From Prado023 sp963700475 (GTDB lineage Bacteria > Actinomycetota > Actinomycetes > S36-B12 > CAIYMF01): 64,000 bases of DNA. The notes under the pieces are model-generated. The model was given only the letters and a program-made list of their open reading frames with translations. It ran no database searches and had not been told where the DNA came from. The DNA lies in the NCBI GenBank assembly GCA_963700475.1, contig CAVOXR010000007.1, positions 183,521 through 247,520 of the forward strand. Reading direction: 5' to 3'. Position 1 is the stretch's first letter. Each line of letters opens with the position of its first letter. Shown piece by piece: positions 1 to 11,534 of the stretch. The translations under genes were made by a program, and so were the position numbers.

Positions 1-125
1 ATACGAGTGCGACCCTTGCCGCGCCGCGCGGCGAGCACGGCACGACCCGCCCGGGTGCTCATGCGGGTGCGGAACCCGTGCGTGCGGGCGCGCCGACGGT
101 TGTTCGGCTGGAAAGTGCGCTTCAT
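1..125 (-). CDS. rpmH: 50S ribosomal protein L34 (3' end cut by window edge)
   Basis: Reading the minus strand from the ATG at 125 gives MKRTFQPNNRRRARTHGF and then a run rich in Arg and Gly ending GRTR at the window edge, which is unmistakably L34. Family members are 44-46 residues; 41 codons are present, so only the last few residues and the stop lie outside. L34 is a small basic protein of the large ribosomal subunit. The gene diverges from dnaA, the standard actinobacterial arrangement in which rpmH is followed by rnpA, yidC and related genes on the far side. Nothing odd is visible in the coding part. Confidence 0.96.
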   Translation of the reverse strand, partial: MKRTFQPNNRRRARTHGFRTRMSTRAGRAVLAARRGKGRTR

Positions 126-457
126 GGCGTCTCATCCTTGCGGCTGGGTGATCTCGGACGAAGAGCCTTCGGCATGGACAGCGCTGGCCGGACGGACCTC
201 TTCCTGGGTACTAAGGTACGCAACCGCCTGAGGACGGGTCAAACGCGCGTGCGCCGAGCACCGGCCCACGGGTCCCGCCCGACGCCGCGAGGGACCAGCG
301 GATGGCTGCGAGCACGCTCGAACAGGACGCTGGTCGGAGGCGGTGTGGAACCTGTGGAAAACTCTTGCACGCCAGCGCCCGCGGGGCATAGGTTCGCCGG
401 GTTGTCCGCGGTGCGGATCATGGCGTCGGTACGCACGGCGAGGAAAGAGGCTCACAC
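126..457. promoter_or_regulatory. rpmH-dnaA divergent intergenic region
   Basis: This 332-base gap separates the divergent rpmH and dnaA starts and holds no convincing gene. It carries a DnaA-box-like site TGTGGAAAA at 353-361 and a weaker TTGTCCGCG at about 399-407, compatible with DnaA autoregulation as known in other bacteria. The dnaA GTG at 458 is preceded by the purine-rich AGGAAAGAGG at 441-450, a plausible ribosome-binding site. Promoter hexamers could not be fixed with confidence. Confidence 0.55.
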
Positions 458-1882
458 GTGGATGACACTGCAGACCCGGCCGAGATCTGGGCCAGCGCGA
501 TCAGCTCGCTGGACAGCACGGCCCTGAGCCGCTCCCACAGGGCATTCCTGCAGTTGTCCCGCCTCGTGAACGTCTACGGGAGTGTGGCGGTCCTGGCCGC
601 GCCGAACCCGTTCGCCAAGGACGTCCTGGAGTCCCACCTGCGACCGCCCATCGAGAACTCCCTTGCCGCCCTCCTGGGTCGCGACATCAGCCTTGCGGTC
701 ACAGTCGACCCGTCCCTCGACGTCGATGACGACCTGGCCGACATCTGGGCTGACTCCACCTACGCCGACCGGCCCACGGATCCGACCGGACCCCAGCCGG
801 TCGTGCGTCCCGGAGCTCGCGCCACCGAGGCCAAGCCGGAGCAGTCTGCGCGCCTGAACCCGCGCTACACGTTCGACACGTTCGTCGCCGGCGCCAGCAA
901 CCGGTTCGCCCATGCGGCCGCCGTTGCCGTTGCCGAGCAACCCGCGCGCAGCTACAACCCGCTGGTGATCTACGGGGAGTCCGGGCTGGGCAAGACCCAC
1001 CTGCTGCACGCCATCGGCCACTACACGCAGATGCTCTACTCGGGAACACGTGTGCGCTACGTGTCCAGCGAGGAGTTCACCAACGAGTTCATCAACTCGA
1101 TCCGCGACGACGCCGCCCTGCAGTTCCAGCGCCGGTACCGCGACGTCGACGTCCTGCTCGTGGACGACATCCAGTTCCTGTCGGGCAAGGTGCAGACGCA
1201 GGAGGAGTTCTTCCACACCTTCAACACCCTGCACAACGCCAACAAGCAGATCGTCATCACCTCCGACATCGCGCCGAACAGGCTCAAGGACTTCGAGGAC
1301 CGCATGCGCACGCGGTTCGGCTGGGGGCTGACCACCGACATCCAGCCGCCCGACCTCGAGACCCGGATCGCCATCCTGCGCCGCAAGACCGACCAGGAGG
1401 GGATCACCGTCCCGGCCGACGTGCTGGAGTACATCGCCAGCAAGATCTCGCGGAACATCCGTGAGCTCGAGGGAGCGCTCATCCGCGTGACGGCCTTCGC
1501 CAGCCTGAGCAAGCGCCCCGTGGACCTCAGCCTCGCGGAGGAGGTCCTGCGCAACGTCATCCCGAACGAGGCCGGTCCCGAGATCACGGCCCCGGCGATC
1601 ATGCTGGAGACGGCCAAGTTCTACTCCGTGACCATCGACGACCTCACGGGGCAGTCCCGGTCGAGGACCCTGGTCACCGCGCGCCAGGTGGCCATGTACC
1701 TGTGCCGGGAGCTCACCGACCTGTCCCTGCCCAAGATCGGCGAGCTGTTCGGCGGCCGCGATCACACGACGGTCATGCACGCCGACCGCAAGATCCGCAC
1801 GCTCATGGCCGAGCGGCGCTCGCTCTACAACTCGGTCATGGACCTCACCGCCCGGATCCGGGCCTCCGCCGCCACCCGCTGA
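458..1882 (+). CDS. dnaA: Chromosomal replication initiator protein DnaA
   Basis: The product is a 474-residue AAA+ initiator that binds 9-mer DnaA boxes at oriC and melts the origin. An N-terminal domain I and a variable acidic/proline linker (about residues 95-135) precede the ATPase core. Walker A (GESGLGKT) is at residues 173-180 and the Walker B segment DVLLVDDIQF is near 230. The C-terminal DNA-binding helix-turn-helix has the signature GRDHTTVMHA near 431. The GTG start follows a purine-rich site and gives a normal family length; domain II is short, as in many actinobacteria outside Streptomyces. It sits between rpmH and oriC/dnaN, the canonical position. Confidence 0.99.
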   Translation: MDDTADPAEIWASAISSLDSTALSRSHRAFLQLSRLVNVYGSVAVLAAPNPFAKDVLESHLRPPIENSLAALLGRDISLAVTVDPSLDVDDDLADIWADSTYADRPTDPTGPQPVVRPGARATEAKPEQSARLNPRYTFDTFVAGASNRFAHAAAVAVAEQPARSYNPLVIYGESGLGKTHLLHAIGHYTQMLYSGTRVRYVSSEEFTNEFINSIRDDAALQFQRRYRDVDVLLVDDIQFLSGKVQTQEEFFHTFNTLHNANKQIVITSDIAPNRLKDFEDRMRTRFGWGLTTDIQPPDLETRIAILRRKTDQEGITVPADVLEYIASKISRNIRELEGALIRVTAFASLSKRPVDLSLAEEVLRNVIPNEAGPEITAPAIMLETAKFYSVTIDDLTGQSRSRTLVTARQVAMYLCRELTDLSLPKIGELFGGRDHTTVMHADRKIRTLMAERRSLYNSVMDLTARIRASAATR

Positions 1883-2313
1883 CGTCATCCGGCCTGTGGA
1901 TGACATGCGGGATGGACGCGGCGTGTCATCCCGCACTGGGCCTCCAACCTGTGGATGGGGTCGCCGTGTGCTGTGTGTGGCCCTCGCTTTCCACGAATCA
2001 CATCGGTCCGACTCAGCTGCGCCCACAGGGCCTGTGGCCCACGACACGCGCCGTGACCTGCGCTGATGGCGGTTGTCCCCAGGATCCACAGCACCTACTA
2101 CGAAGACTCCATCTACTTAGGGATGATTCGATGAACCGCCCTAAGGGACGGTCGGCCTGTGGATGACCCTCACACGGACCTCCGAGGTCCATCCAGGGGC
2201 GATGGCCAGCGACTCGCCGTCCCGGTCGGCGCGGGTGTCGCCGCGGCGGTGCATCACCGTGTCACAGGCTCGTCGTAGGGTGACCCAGCAGAGAGCACAT
2301 CCAGGAGGAGTTC
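1883..2313. other. Putative chromosomal origin (oriC) between dnaA and dnaN
   Basis: This 431-base non-coding gap between dnaA and dnaN is the usual actinobacterial origin site. DnaA-box-like 9-mers are visible: TGTGGATGA at 1895-1903 and 2158-2166, TGTGGATGG at 1950-1958, TTGTCCCCA at 2073-2081, and a partial GATCCACA at 2083-2090. All match the TTRTCCACA consensus imperfectly; the repeated form is the TCATCCACA type. The stretch 2091-2140 is the least GC-rich part and could be the unwinding region. The box count is modest next to Streptomyces. Position and box content support the call; no experimental origin data can be read from sequence. Confidence 0.85.
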
Positions 2314-3456
2314 GTGAAGTTCCGCGTCGACCGTGACCAGTTCGCTGATGCCGTGGCCTGGGCCGGACGCACCGTGCCCACCCGGCCTGCTCTGCCGATG
2401 CTCTCGGGGCTGCGCCTCGAGTGTGTGGACGGTGCTGATCCGAAGGTGTCCATCGCCAGCTACGACTACGAGGTCTCCGGACGGGTCGAGGTCGCTGCCG
2501 ACGTCACCAGCGCCGGTGTTGCCCTGGTCAACGGCCGCCTGCTGGTCGACATCGCCCGCTCATTGCCCGCGCAGCCCGTGGACATCGAGATCGAGGGCAC
2601 GAGGCTGCGCGTGCGGTGCGGCAGGGCCTCCTTCGAGCTGCCCACGCTCCCGGTCGAGGAGTACCCCCCGCTGCCGGCCATGCCCGACCCCAGCGGGAGC
2701 GTTCCGGGCACCGTGCTGGCCGGCGCCGTCGCGCAGGTGGCAGTCGCCGCAGGGCGCGACGACGCACTGCCGTTCCTCACCGGCGTCCGGGTTGAGGTCG
2801 ACGGCGACCAGGTGACGTTGGCTGCCACCGACCGCTACCGACTGGCAGTGCGCACGTTCTCGTGGAGCCCTCAGACTCCCGACTTCAGTGCGGCCGCCCT
2901 CGTTCCTGCGCGCACCCTCGCCGACACGGCCAAGGCCCTGGCGCACGCTGACGAGGTCCACCTGGCCTTCGGGTCCGCAGCGCTGGGCGAGGGTCTGCTC
3001 GGCATCGAGGGCCTGGACCGGCGCACGACAACCCGCCTGCTGGAGGGGGACTTCCCGAAGTACCGGGCGCTGCTGCCCTCCGAGTCGCCCACGGTCGCAC
3101 GGGTCGAGACGGCCGCGCTCACGGAGGCCGTGAAGCGCGTCGCGCTCGTTGCCGAGCGCTCGAGTGCGGTGAAGATGATCTTCAACGGGCAGGAGCTCGT
3201 GCTGGAGGCCGGGACCGGCGATGACGCCATCGGCCTCGACGCGATCGAGTGCGTCCTGACCGGAGAGCCGATGGAGCGGATTGCGTTCAACCCCGGGTAC
3301 CTCCTCGAGGGCCTGGCCGCGATCTCGAAGCCCGTGACCAACATGGCCTTCACGAACGCGAACAAGCCCGCCGTGCTCACCGGGGCCGTGAGCTTCGACG
3401 CGGACGCCTCCGATGACTACCTGTACCTGTTGATGCCCGTCCGCCTGCCTTCCTAG
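2314..3456 (+). CDS. dnaN: DNA polymerase III subunit beta (sliding clamp)
   Basis: The product is a 380-residue sliding clamp that dimerises into a ring around DNA and tethers the replicative polymerase. Three tandem clamp domains of about 120 residues fit the length, and the protein starts MKFRVDRDQFADAVAWAGRT, typical of actinobacterial clamps. The GTG start at 2314 is preceded by AGGAGGAG at 2303-2310, an unusually strong ribosome-binding site that fixes the start. The stop is one base before recF, so dnaN, recF and dciA form a tight cluster. Nothing appears truncated. Confidence 0.99.
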   Translation: MKFRVDRDQFADAVAWAGRTVPTRPALPMLSGLRLECVDGADPKVSIASYDYEVSGRVEVAADVTSAGVALVNGRLLVDIARSLPAQPVDIEIEGTRLRVRCGRASFELPTLPVEEYPPLPAMPDPSGSVPGTVLAGAVAQVAVAAGRDDALPFLTGVRVEVDGDQVTLAATDRYRLAVRTFSWSPQTPDFSAAALVPARTLADTAKALAHADEVHLAFGSAALGEGLLGIEGLDRRTTTRLLEGDFPKYRALLPSESPTVARVETAALTEAVKRVALVAERSSAVKMIFNGQELVLEAGTGDDAIGLDAIECVLTGEPMERIAFNPGYLLEGLAAISKPVTNMAFTNANKPAVLTGAVSFDADASDDYLYLLMPVRLPS

Positions 3457-3457
3457 C

Positions 3458-4603
3458 GTGCACGTCACCCATCTCGGCCTGGTCGACTTCCGGTCCTACG
3501 GGGCCGTGGAGCTGGACCTCCCGGCCGGGGTGACGACCTTCGTGGGGGCCAACGGGCAGGGCAAGACCAACCTCGTCGAGGCGATCGGGTACGCGTGCTC
3601 GTTGCGCTCGCACCGGGTGGCGACCGACGCCCCACTGGTGCGCCAGGGCGCCGAGCGAGCCGTGGTCCGGGTCCATGCCGACCGGGGCGGGCGTGAGGTT
3701 GTCGTCGAGCTGGAGATCACACCGGGCAGGGCCAACCGGGCCCGACTGAACCGGTCACCCGTACCTCGCCAGCGCGATGTCCTGGGTCAGGTGTCCCGGG
3801 TTCTCTTCGCCCCGGAGGACCTCTTCCTGGTCAAGGGGGATCCCGGTGAACGTCGCACCTACCTCGACGAGCTCACCGTCGCCCTCGCACCGCGTTTCGA
3901 TGCCGTGCTGTCCGACCTGGAGCGGGTCCTACGACAACGCAACTCCCTGCTGAAGTCAGCCTCGGCCCTGCGTGGCGGGGGTGCCCGCAGCAGGTCGGCA
4001 GCCGAGGCGACCCTGTCCATCTGGGACGACCAGCTTGCTGCCCTGTCCGCCGACGTGATCTCCGCGAGGGCCGCGCTCGTCGAGCGACTGACCCTGCCCC
4101 TGTCCGAGTCCTACCGTGCGGTCGCCCCGGGTGACCGGGACCCACGGGCCCTCATCGAATACGTGCCGGGTGTGCCGCAGGCTCAGGGACTCGGGCGCGA
4201 GGAGCTGGTCGAGCGGGTGCGCGATGCCCTGCTGGCCCGACGTGACGAGGAGTTCGCGCGCGGGATCACCCTGGTGGGACCGCATCGCGACGAGCTGGCG
4301 GTGTCCTTGCACGGGATGCCCGTGCGCGGGTATGCCTCCCATGGGGAGTCCTGGTCCATGGCCCTGGCCCTTCGGCTGGCGTCCTATGACATTGTCCGTG
4401 CCGAGGCTGGACTCGGCGGGGAGCCGGTGCTGATCCTCGACGACGTCTTCGCCGAACTCGACGCCGACCGCAGGGAGCGCCTCGCCGTGGCGGTGGCGGA
4501 GGTGGAGCAGGTCCTGATCACCGCCGCGGTGCCCGAGGACGTGCCGGCAGTCCTGCGCGGTCGGACTGTGGCCGTCACCGACCTGGTTGCGAGCGCGGCA
4601 TGA
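3458..4603 (+). CDS. recF: DNA replication and repair protein RecF
   Basis: This 381-residue SMC-like ATPase loads RecA at single-strand gaps. Walker A GANGQGKT lies at residues 30-37, the ABC-type signature SHGESWSMALALRL is in the C-terminal third, and Walker B is PVLILDDVFAELD. The GTG start at 3458 sits two bases after the dnaN stop, which suggests translational coupling, and the MHVTHLGLVDFRSY start is the conserved RecF N-terminus. The gene overlaps dciA by four bases (ATGA). Confidence 0.98.
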   Translation: MHVTHLGLVDFRSYGAVELDLPAGVTTFVGANGQGKTNLVEAIGYACSLRSHRVATDAPLVRQGAERAVVRVHADRGGREVVVELEITPGRANRARLNRSPVPRQRDVLGQVSRVLFAPEDLFLVKGDPGERRTYLDELTVALAPRFDAVLSDLERVLRQRNSLLKSASALRGGGARSRSAAEATLSIWDDQLAALSADVISARAALVERLTLPLSESYRAVAPGDRDPRALIEYVPGVPQAQGLGREELVERVRDALLARRDEEFARGITLVGPHRDELAVSLHGMPVRGYASHGESWSMALALRLASYDIVRAEAGLGGEPVLILDDVFAELDADRRERLAVAVAEVEQVLITAAVPEDVPAVLRGRTVAVTDLVASAA

Positions 4604-5208
4604 GCGCGCCGGGGTCGGATCCGGACCGGGGGGCATCTCCCCCGGGAACGACTGATCCAGTTCCCGGGGATCGCACCGATGAGGCTGGTGGGCTGCCGAG
4701 CGCCGTCCCTGATGCGGCCAGGGCCGTCCTGTCCCGGGTCAGGTCGGCAGCCCGGGCAGGTGGGGCAGCACCTGATCCCCGTCCCGCGCGACCAGCCGCC
4801 AGAAGGCGACGCCGGCCAGTCGCCGGGTTCTCCGGACCGGGACCGGATGAGCGCGATCCCATGGCCATCGGTGGGGCCTGGTCCCGGCTCGTGGATGATC
4901 ACGGGTGGCGCCAGGGCCTCGACGTGGCGCGACTGCTGGGCATGTGGTCGGAGATCGTCGGGGCGGCCAATGCCGAGCACGCGACCCCGGAGTCGTTCGA
5001 TCCGGAGTCGGGCGTCCTGCTCATCCGCACGTCCTCGACGGCATGGGCCGAGCAGCTTCGGCTGATGATGCCGACCCTGCGCACCGCCATCGAGGCCCAG
5101 GTGGGTCCGGGAGTCGTGCGCGACATCAAGGTCGTCGGGCCGACCCCGCCACGTACTCGCGGACGGTTGCGCGTGCGTGGCCGAGGGCCCCGCGACACCT
5201 ACGGCTGA
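4600..5208 (+). CDS. dciA: DUF721 / DciA-family helicase-associated protein
   Basis: This 202-residue protein lies in the position between recF and gyrB held by the DciA (DUF721) family in actinobacteria. DciA helps load or operate the replicative helicase DnaB in bacteria lacking DnaC. The first ~90 residues are proline/alanine-rich and look disordered. The conserved domain begins near DPMAIGGAWSRLVDDHGW and includes MWSEIVGA and HATPESFDPESGVLLIRTSSTAWAEQ-type sequence. The ATG overlaps the recF stop as ATGA, implying coupling. Confidence 0.9.
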   Translation: MSAPGSDPDRGASPPGTTDPVPGDRTDEAGGLPSAVPDAARAVLSRVRSAARAGGAAPDPRPARPAARRRRRPVAGFSGPGPDERDPMAIGGAWSRLVDDHGWRQGLDVARLLGMWSEIVGAANAEHATPESFDPESGVLLIRTSSTAWAEQLRLMMPTLRTAIEAQVGPGVVRDIKVVGPTPPRTRGRLRVRGRGPRDTYG

Positions 5209-5454
5209 CCGGGAAGCCACTGGACCGGGAATCCCAGAATCGCCGCCAAACGCGTCGGTCTGCAGGCATGTGGGGGGGATCGTCCCCGGCATGCACAGCG
5301 CCCTGTGCGCGTCCTATGTGGATTTCCGGCCGGCAAGGCCCTCGAACAGGGTAGAATTCTGGCATCACGCAGTCGTTGTGGAGTCGCTCGTCCTGCGCAC
5401 CAGCCAGGCTCCCGGCTGTCATCGGTCAGTCCCACCAGAGTCAGGAGTTGCCAG
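5209..5454 (+). promoter_or_regulatory. gyrB upstream region with candidate -10 TAGAAT
   Basis: This 246-base gap precedes gyrB. A good actinobacterial -10 hexamer, TAGAAT, is at 5352-5357, but no matching -35 TTGACA-like element is obvious 16-18 bases upstream. AGGAG at 5443-5447 sits seven bases before the chosen gyrB GTG. In-frame sequence upstream of 5455 is not conserved gyrase. Confidence 0.5.
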
Positions 5455-7412
5455 GTGTCCTATGACGCGAGTGCGATCACAGTCCTTGAAGGGCTGGACG
5501 CCGTGCGCAAACGTCCGGGCATGTACATCGGGTCCACCGGTGAGCGTGGCCTGCACCACCTCGTCTACGAGGTCGTCGACAACTCGGTCGACGAGTCCCT
5601 GGCCGGCTACTGCGACCGGATCGAGGTGACCCTGCTGGCCGATGGCGGTGTCCGGGTCGTCGACAACGGCCGCGGCATCCCCGTGGACATCGTGGCCAGT
5701 GAGGGGAAGCCGGGCGTCGAGGTCGTGCTCACAGTGCTGCACGCCGGCGGCAAGTTCGGTGGCAGCGGCTACTCCGTCTCCGGCGGCCTGCACGGGGTGG
5801 GCGTCTCGGTCGTGAACGCCCTGTCCACCCGGCTGGACGTCCAGGTGCGTCGCGAGGGCCACGTGTTCCGACAGGAGTATGCCCACGGGGTCCCTCTGGC
5901 CCCCCTGGCCAAGGACGAGGAGACCCAGGACACCGGGACCGTCGTGACGTTCTGGGCCGACGAGGACATCTTCGAGACCACCCACTACGACTTCGAGACG
6001 CTCTCGCGGCGCTTCCAGGAGATGGCGTTCCTGAACCGGGGCCTCACCATCGCGCTGGCTGACGAGCGCGTGCATCCCACCGATGACGACTCGGTGGAGG
6101 AGCAACCAGGGCCGCGGCAGGTGACCTACCACTACGACGGGGGCATCGCCGACTTCGTGCGGTACCTCAACGCGAAGCGGGGGGCTGCGCATCCGACGGT
6201 CATCGAGTTCTTCGCCGAGGACCTCGACAAGGGCATCTCGGCGGAGATCGCAATGCAGTGGAGCGACCTGTTCAACGAGAGCGTCTACACGTTCGCCAAC
6301 ACGATCAACACGACCGAGGGTGGCGCGCATGAGGAGGGCTTCCGGGCCGCGCTGACCACGTTGGTCAACAAGTTCGCGCGCACGTGGAACATCCTCAAGG
6401 AGAAGGACGTCAACCTCTCCGGCGAGGATGTCCGGGAGGGCCTGACCGCCATCGTGAGCGTGAAGCTGCGCGAGCCGCAGTTCGAGGGCCAGACGAAGAC
6501 CAAGCTGGGCAACACCGAGGCGAAGACGGTGGTCCAGTCGGTGGTGTTCGAGCAGCTCGGCGCCTGGTTCGAGTCGAACCCAGCGGAGGGCCGGGAGATC
6601 GCACGCAAGGCCGTCTCGGCCAGCCAGGCCCGGATGGCCGCACGGAAGGCGCGCGACCTGGCCCGCAACCGCAAGGGACTGCTCGGCGGCGGTGGCCTGC
6701 CGGGCAAGCTGATCGACTGCTCCAGCCGTGAGCCGGAGAACTGCGAGCTGTTCATCGTCGAGGGTGACTCGGCCGGTGGGTCGGCCCGACAGGCCCGGGA
6801 TCCCAAGACCCAGGCGATCCTGCCGATCCGCGGGAAGATCCTCAACGTCGAGAAGGCCCGGATCGACAAGGTCCTGCAGAACAACGAGGTCCAGGCGCTG
6901 ATCTCAGCCATGGGCGCCGGTGTCCAGGACGACTTCGACAAGGACAAGCTGCGCTACCACAAGCTCGTCCTCATGGCCGACGCGGACGTCGACGGCCAGC
7001 ACATCCGCACGCTGCTGCTGACCCTGCTGTTCCGCTACATGCGGCCCCTGATCGAGCACGGCCACGTGTACCTGGGACAACCGCCGCTGTTCAAGATCAA
7101 GTGGATCAAGGCCGCGCCGGAGTACGCGTACTCCGAGCGGGAGCGCGATGCCCTCATCGAGGCCGGGGTTGCCGCTGGGCGGAAGCTTCCCAAGGAGGAG
7201 GCGATCCAGCGCTACAAGGGCCTCGGGGAGATGAACTGGCAGGAGCTGCGCGACACCACCATGAACCCGGAGGTGCGCATCCTGCTGCAGGTCACCCTCG
7301 ATGACGCGGCCCAGGCCGACGAACTGTTCATGACGCTGATGGGCGAGGACGTCGAGAGCCGTCGTTCGTTCATCCAGCGCAACGCCCGCGACGTGAGGTT
7401 CCTGGACATCTG

Positions 7413-7413
<1 letters not shown>
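5455..7413 (+). CDS. gyrB: DNA gyrase subunit B
   Basis: The product is the 652-residue ATPase subunit of gyrase, which supplies the energy for negative supercoiling. GHKL ATPase motifs are visible: KRPGMYIG near the start, DNGRGIP, and the ATP-lid GGKFGGSGYSVSGGLHGVG. The C-terminal TOPRIM region has EGDSAGGSA and DADVDGQHI. I chose the GTG at 5455 because AGGAG (5443-5447) is correctly spaced and homology begins at SYDASAITVLEGLDAVRKR; the open frame runs 50 codons further upstream without conserved sequence. The stop TGA shares one base with the gyrA ATG (TGATG), indicating coupled synthesis of the two subunits. Confidence 0.98.
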
Positions 7414-10034
<2,621 letters not shown>

Positions 10035-10139
10035 GGCACGGTCGCGGGTCCCGGTTGGGCTCCACGGCGGCGAGCCAGGCTCTGCCTCAGTGGGCGGTAT
10101 ACCATCGGGGCTGGTCGCATCGGTGACAGGAGTGTGGAC

Positions 10140-10886
10140 ATGGCGGAGCATGTGCAGGGTCAGCCCGGTGCTGATCGTGCGGTCGGCCGCCCCGGTCCGG
10201 CAGCGCGGATGACCGGTCCAGATCCCGTCCGACCGCGCCCGAGCGTGCTCATCCCCCCGGTGACCTCGGCCTCGGCTGCGTCCTCGGCAGCGGGGGCAGC
10301 CGCCCCCGCCCCCGCGGCGCCGATCCCGCCGGCGGCCGCCCCGGCGGCTCCCCCCGCTGCCGCCGCGGCAGTCGCGACGGGCGTTGCCGCCTCCACCGCA
10401 CCAGCCCCCGCACCTGCGTCCGTCCCTGCTGGCCAGGCGATGCCAGTCGCCCAGCCGCAGCCACGGCCCCAGCAGCCGAGCGTCGCCCGCGTGGCCCGCA
10501 GTGCCGTCCGGCCCGCATCCGGCCCCCGCGCAGCGCGCGTGTACCTGACCCATGTCGACCCATGGTCGGTGATGAAGCAGGCGTTCCTTCTGTCCCTGGC
10601 GCTGGCCGTGATCATCCTGGCGGCCTCCGCCGCCCTGTGGTTCGCGCTGGACTCCGCAGGGATCATCGATGCGATCACCCGGACGGCCACGGACGTGGGC
10701 GGCGAGAGTGGTGCCAGCGTCACCGGATTCCTCGATTTCGGCAAGATCATGGGCGCGGCACTGGTCGTCGCAGGGATCGAGACGGTGCTCGTGACGGCGC
10801 TGTGCACCCTGCTGGCGTTCATGTACAACCTCTCGGTCGGCATCGGGGGCGGCCTCGAGGTCACACTGTCCGAGGAGGACCAGTAG
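10140..10886 (+). CDS. DUF3566 membrane protein
   Basis: This 248-residue protein has a long proline/alanine-rich, probably disordered N-terminus (to about residue 125). Two hydrophobic segments follow (KQAFLLSLALAVIILAASAAL and, later, ALVVAGIETVLVTALCTLLAF), with the conserved DUF3566 signature around YLTHVDPWSVMK and FMYNLSVGIGGGLEVTL. DUF3566 proteins sit directly after gyrA in most actinobacteria; no function is established. I prefer the ATG at 10140 to the upstream GTG at 10134 because AGGAG (10128-10132) is then seven bases away. TATACC at 10098-10103 may be a -10. Confidence 0.9.
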   Translation: MAEHVQGQPGADRAVGRPGPAARMTGPDPVRPRPSVLIPPVTSASAASSAAGAAAPAPAAPIPPAAAPAAPPAAAAAVATGVAASTAPAPAPASVPAGQAMPVAQPQPRPQQPSVARVARSAVRPASGPRAARVYLTHVDPWSVMKQAFLLSLALAVIILAASAALWFALDSAGIIDAITRTATDVGGESGASVTGFLDFGKIMGAALVVAGIETVLVTALCTLLAFMYNLSVGIGGGLEVTLSEEDQ

Positions 10887-10890
10887 CCGT

Positions 10891-10920
10891 TTGGGTCCCA
10901 CTGCGGTGCTGGGGTACCCT
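10891..10920 (+). promoter_or_regulatory. Candidate promoter for tRNA-Ile
   Basis: TTGGGT at 10891-10896 and TACCCT at 10915-10920 are separated by 18 bases and lie 28 bases upstream of the tRNA. The same TTGGG(C/T)-N18 layout recurs upstream of tRNA-Pro, which supports the call. Confidence 0.5.
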
Positions 10921-10947
10921 TTCCGACGGTGCTTCAGACGCACCGGA

Positions 10948-11021
10948 GGGCCTATAGCTCAGACGGTTAGAGCGCTTCCCTGATAAGGAAGAGGTCAGAG
11001 GTTCAAGTCCTCTTAGGCCCA
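10948..11021 (+). tRNA. tRNA-Ile(GAT)
   Basis: The 74-base sequence folds as a cloverleaf. The acceptor strands GGGCCTA and TAGGCCC pair, with discriminator A at 11021. The anticodon loop CTGATAA (10980-10986) gives anticodon GAT at 10982-10984, and the T loop is TTCAAGT-like. CCA is not encoded. tRNA-Ile after gyrA is the usual actinobacterial location. Confidence 0.97.
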
Positions 11022-11065
11022 CGCGGCGCGAGCTGGCTCGCTCCGGAATCCCCGGGAGGTCACCC

Positions 11066-11194
11066 ATGTTGAAGAAGGTCCTGCTGCTCGCAGCCATCGC
11101 CGCTGCCGGGTACGTCGCCTACAGCCGCCTCACCCAGGCCCAGGAGGAGCGCGACCTCTGGAACGAGGCCACCTCGGCTCCCGACCTCCGCTGA
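11066..11194 (+). CDS. DLW-39 family small protein
   Basis: A 42-codon gene encodes MLKKVLLLAAIAAAGYVAYS followed by a charged tail containing the diagnostic Asp-Leu-Trp (residues 30-32, in ERDLWNEAT). The N-terminal 20 residues form a hydrophobic signal-anchor-like helix. DLW-39 proteins are tiny, nearly universal in actinobacteria and typically encoded between the tRNA-Ile and tRNA-Ala genes near gyrA; their role is unknown. GGGAGG at 11054-11059 is a well-placed ribosome-binding site. It may be co-transcribed with both tRNAs. Confidence 0.93.
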   Translation: MLKKVLLLAAIAAAGYVAYSRLTQAQEERDLWNEATSAPDLR

Positions 11195-11202
11195 CCCAGC
11201 GA

Positions 11203-11275
11203 GGGGACGTAGCTCAACTGGCAGAGCACCGCCTTTGCAAGGCGGGGGTTAGGGGTTCAAGTCCCCTCGTCTCCA
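11203..11275 (+). tRNA. tRNA-Ala(TGC)
   Basis: This 73-base cloverleaf has acceptor strands GGGGACG and CGTCTCC (one G-U pair) and discriminator A at 11275. The anticodon loop TTTGCAA (11234-11240) has TGC at 11236-11238, and the T arm is AGGGGTTCAAGTCCCCT. CCA is not encoded. The last base is also the first base of a 20-bp hairpin, and the last 13 bases before the discriminator recur at 11374-11386. Confidence 0.97.
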
Positions 11276-11386
11276 CAATGCGATGGACCCCGGGCTGTTC
11301 CCCGGGGTCCATCGCATTGTGCGGGGAAGTAGAGCGGGGACTTGGGAGGAGATCGCCAAAGGCGATCGACGGCTCCCCTCGTCTCC
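11262..11386 (+). repeat. tRNA-tail element, copy A (after tRNA-Ala)
   Basis: The tRNA tail TCCCCTCGTCTCC (11262-11274) is repeated exactly at 11374-11386, 112 bases later. Between the copies lie the 20-bp hairpin and then GCGGGG and GGGAG (11344-11348). A second hairpin follows (GATCGCC 11351-11357, loop AAA, GGCGATC 11361-11367), then GACGGCTCCC (11368-11377), whose CTCCC can pair with GGGAG. A second copy with the same layout follows tRNA-Pro at 27328-27447, carrying that tRNA's own tail. Sequence outside the repeats shows no similarity between the sites. Interpretation as a small integrated or structured element is inference. Confidence 0.75.
11275..11320 (+). terminator. 20-bp perfect hairpin abutting tRNA-Ala
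   Basis: The arms 11275-11294 and 11301-11320 are exact reverse complements around the 6-base loop CTGTTC, starting on the tRNA discriminator base. C11274 and G11321 could add one more pair, reaching into the acceptor stem. There is no T tract, so it may be a processing or insulation structure as well as a terminator. Confidence 0.75.
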
Positions 11387-11534
11387 TGGTGACGATTCCT
11401 CTCGCCCAGCCCAACACCGCCGTTGCCACCACGGCGCGTCCACACCGACAGCGCCACCACTGGCCCCAGCGCCCGACCCCACCCCCCTCAACCCGACCCT
11501 GCCCACCTCCGTGACCTGTGGCAGGATTCCCGGC

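Noticed and set aside
5305..5454. Longer gyrB using an upstream start
   Set aside because: The extra 50 codons lack gyrase similarity and the GTG at 5455 has a well-spaced ribosome-binding site.
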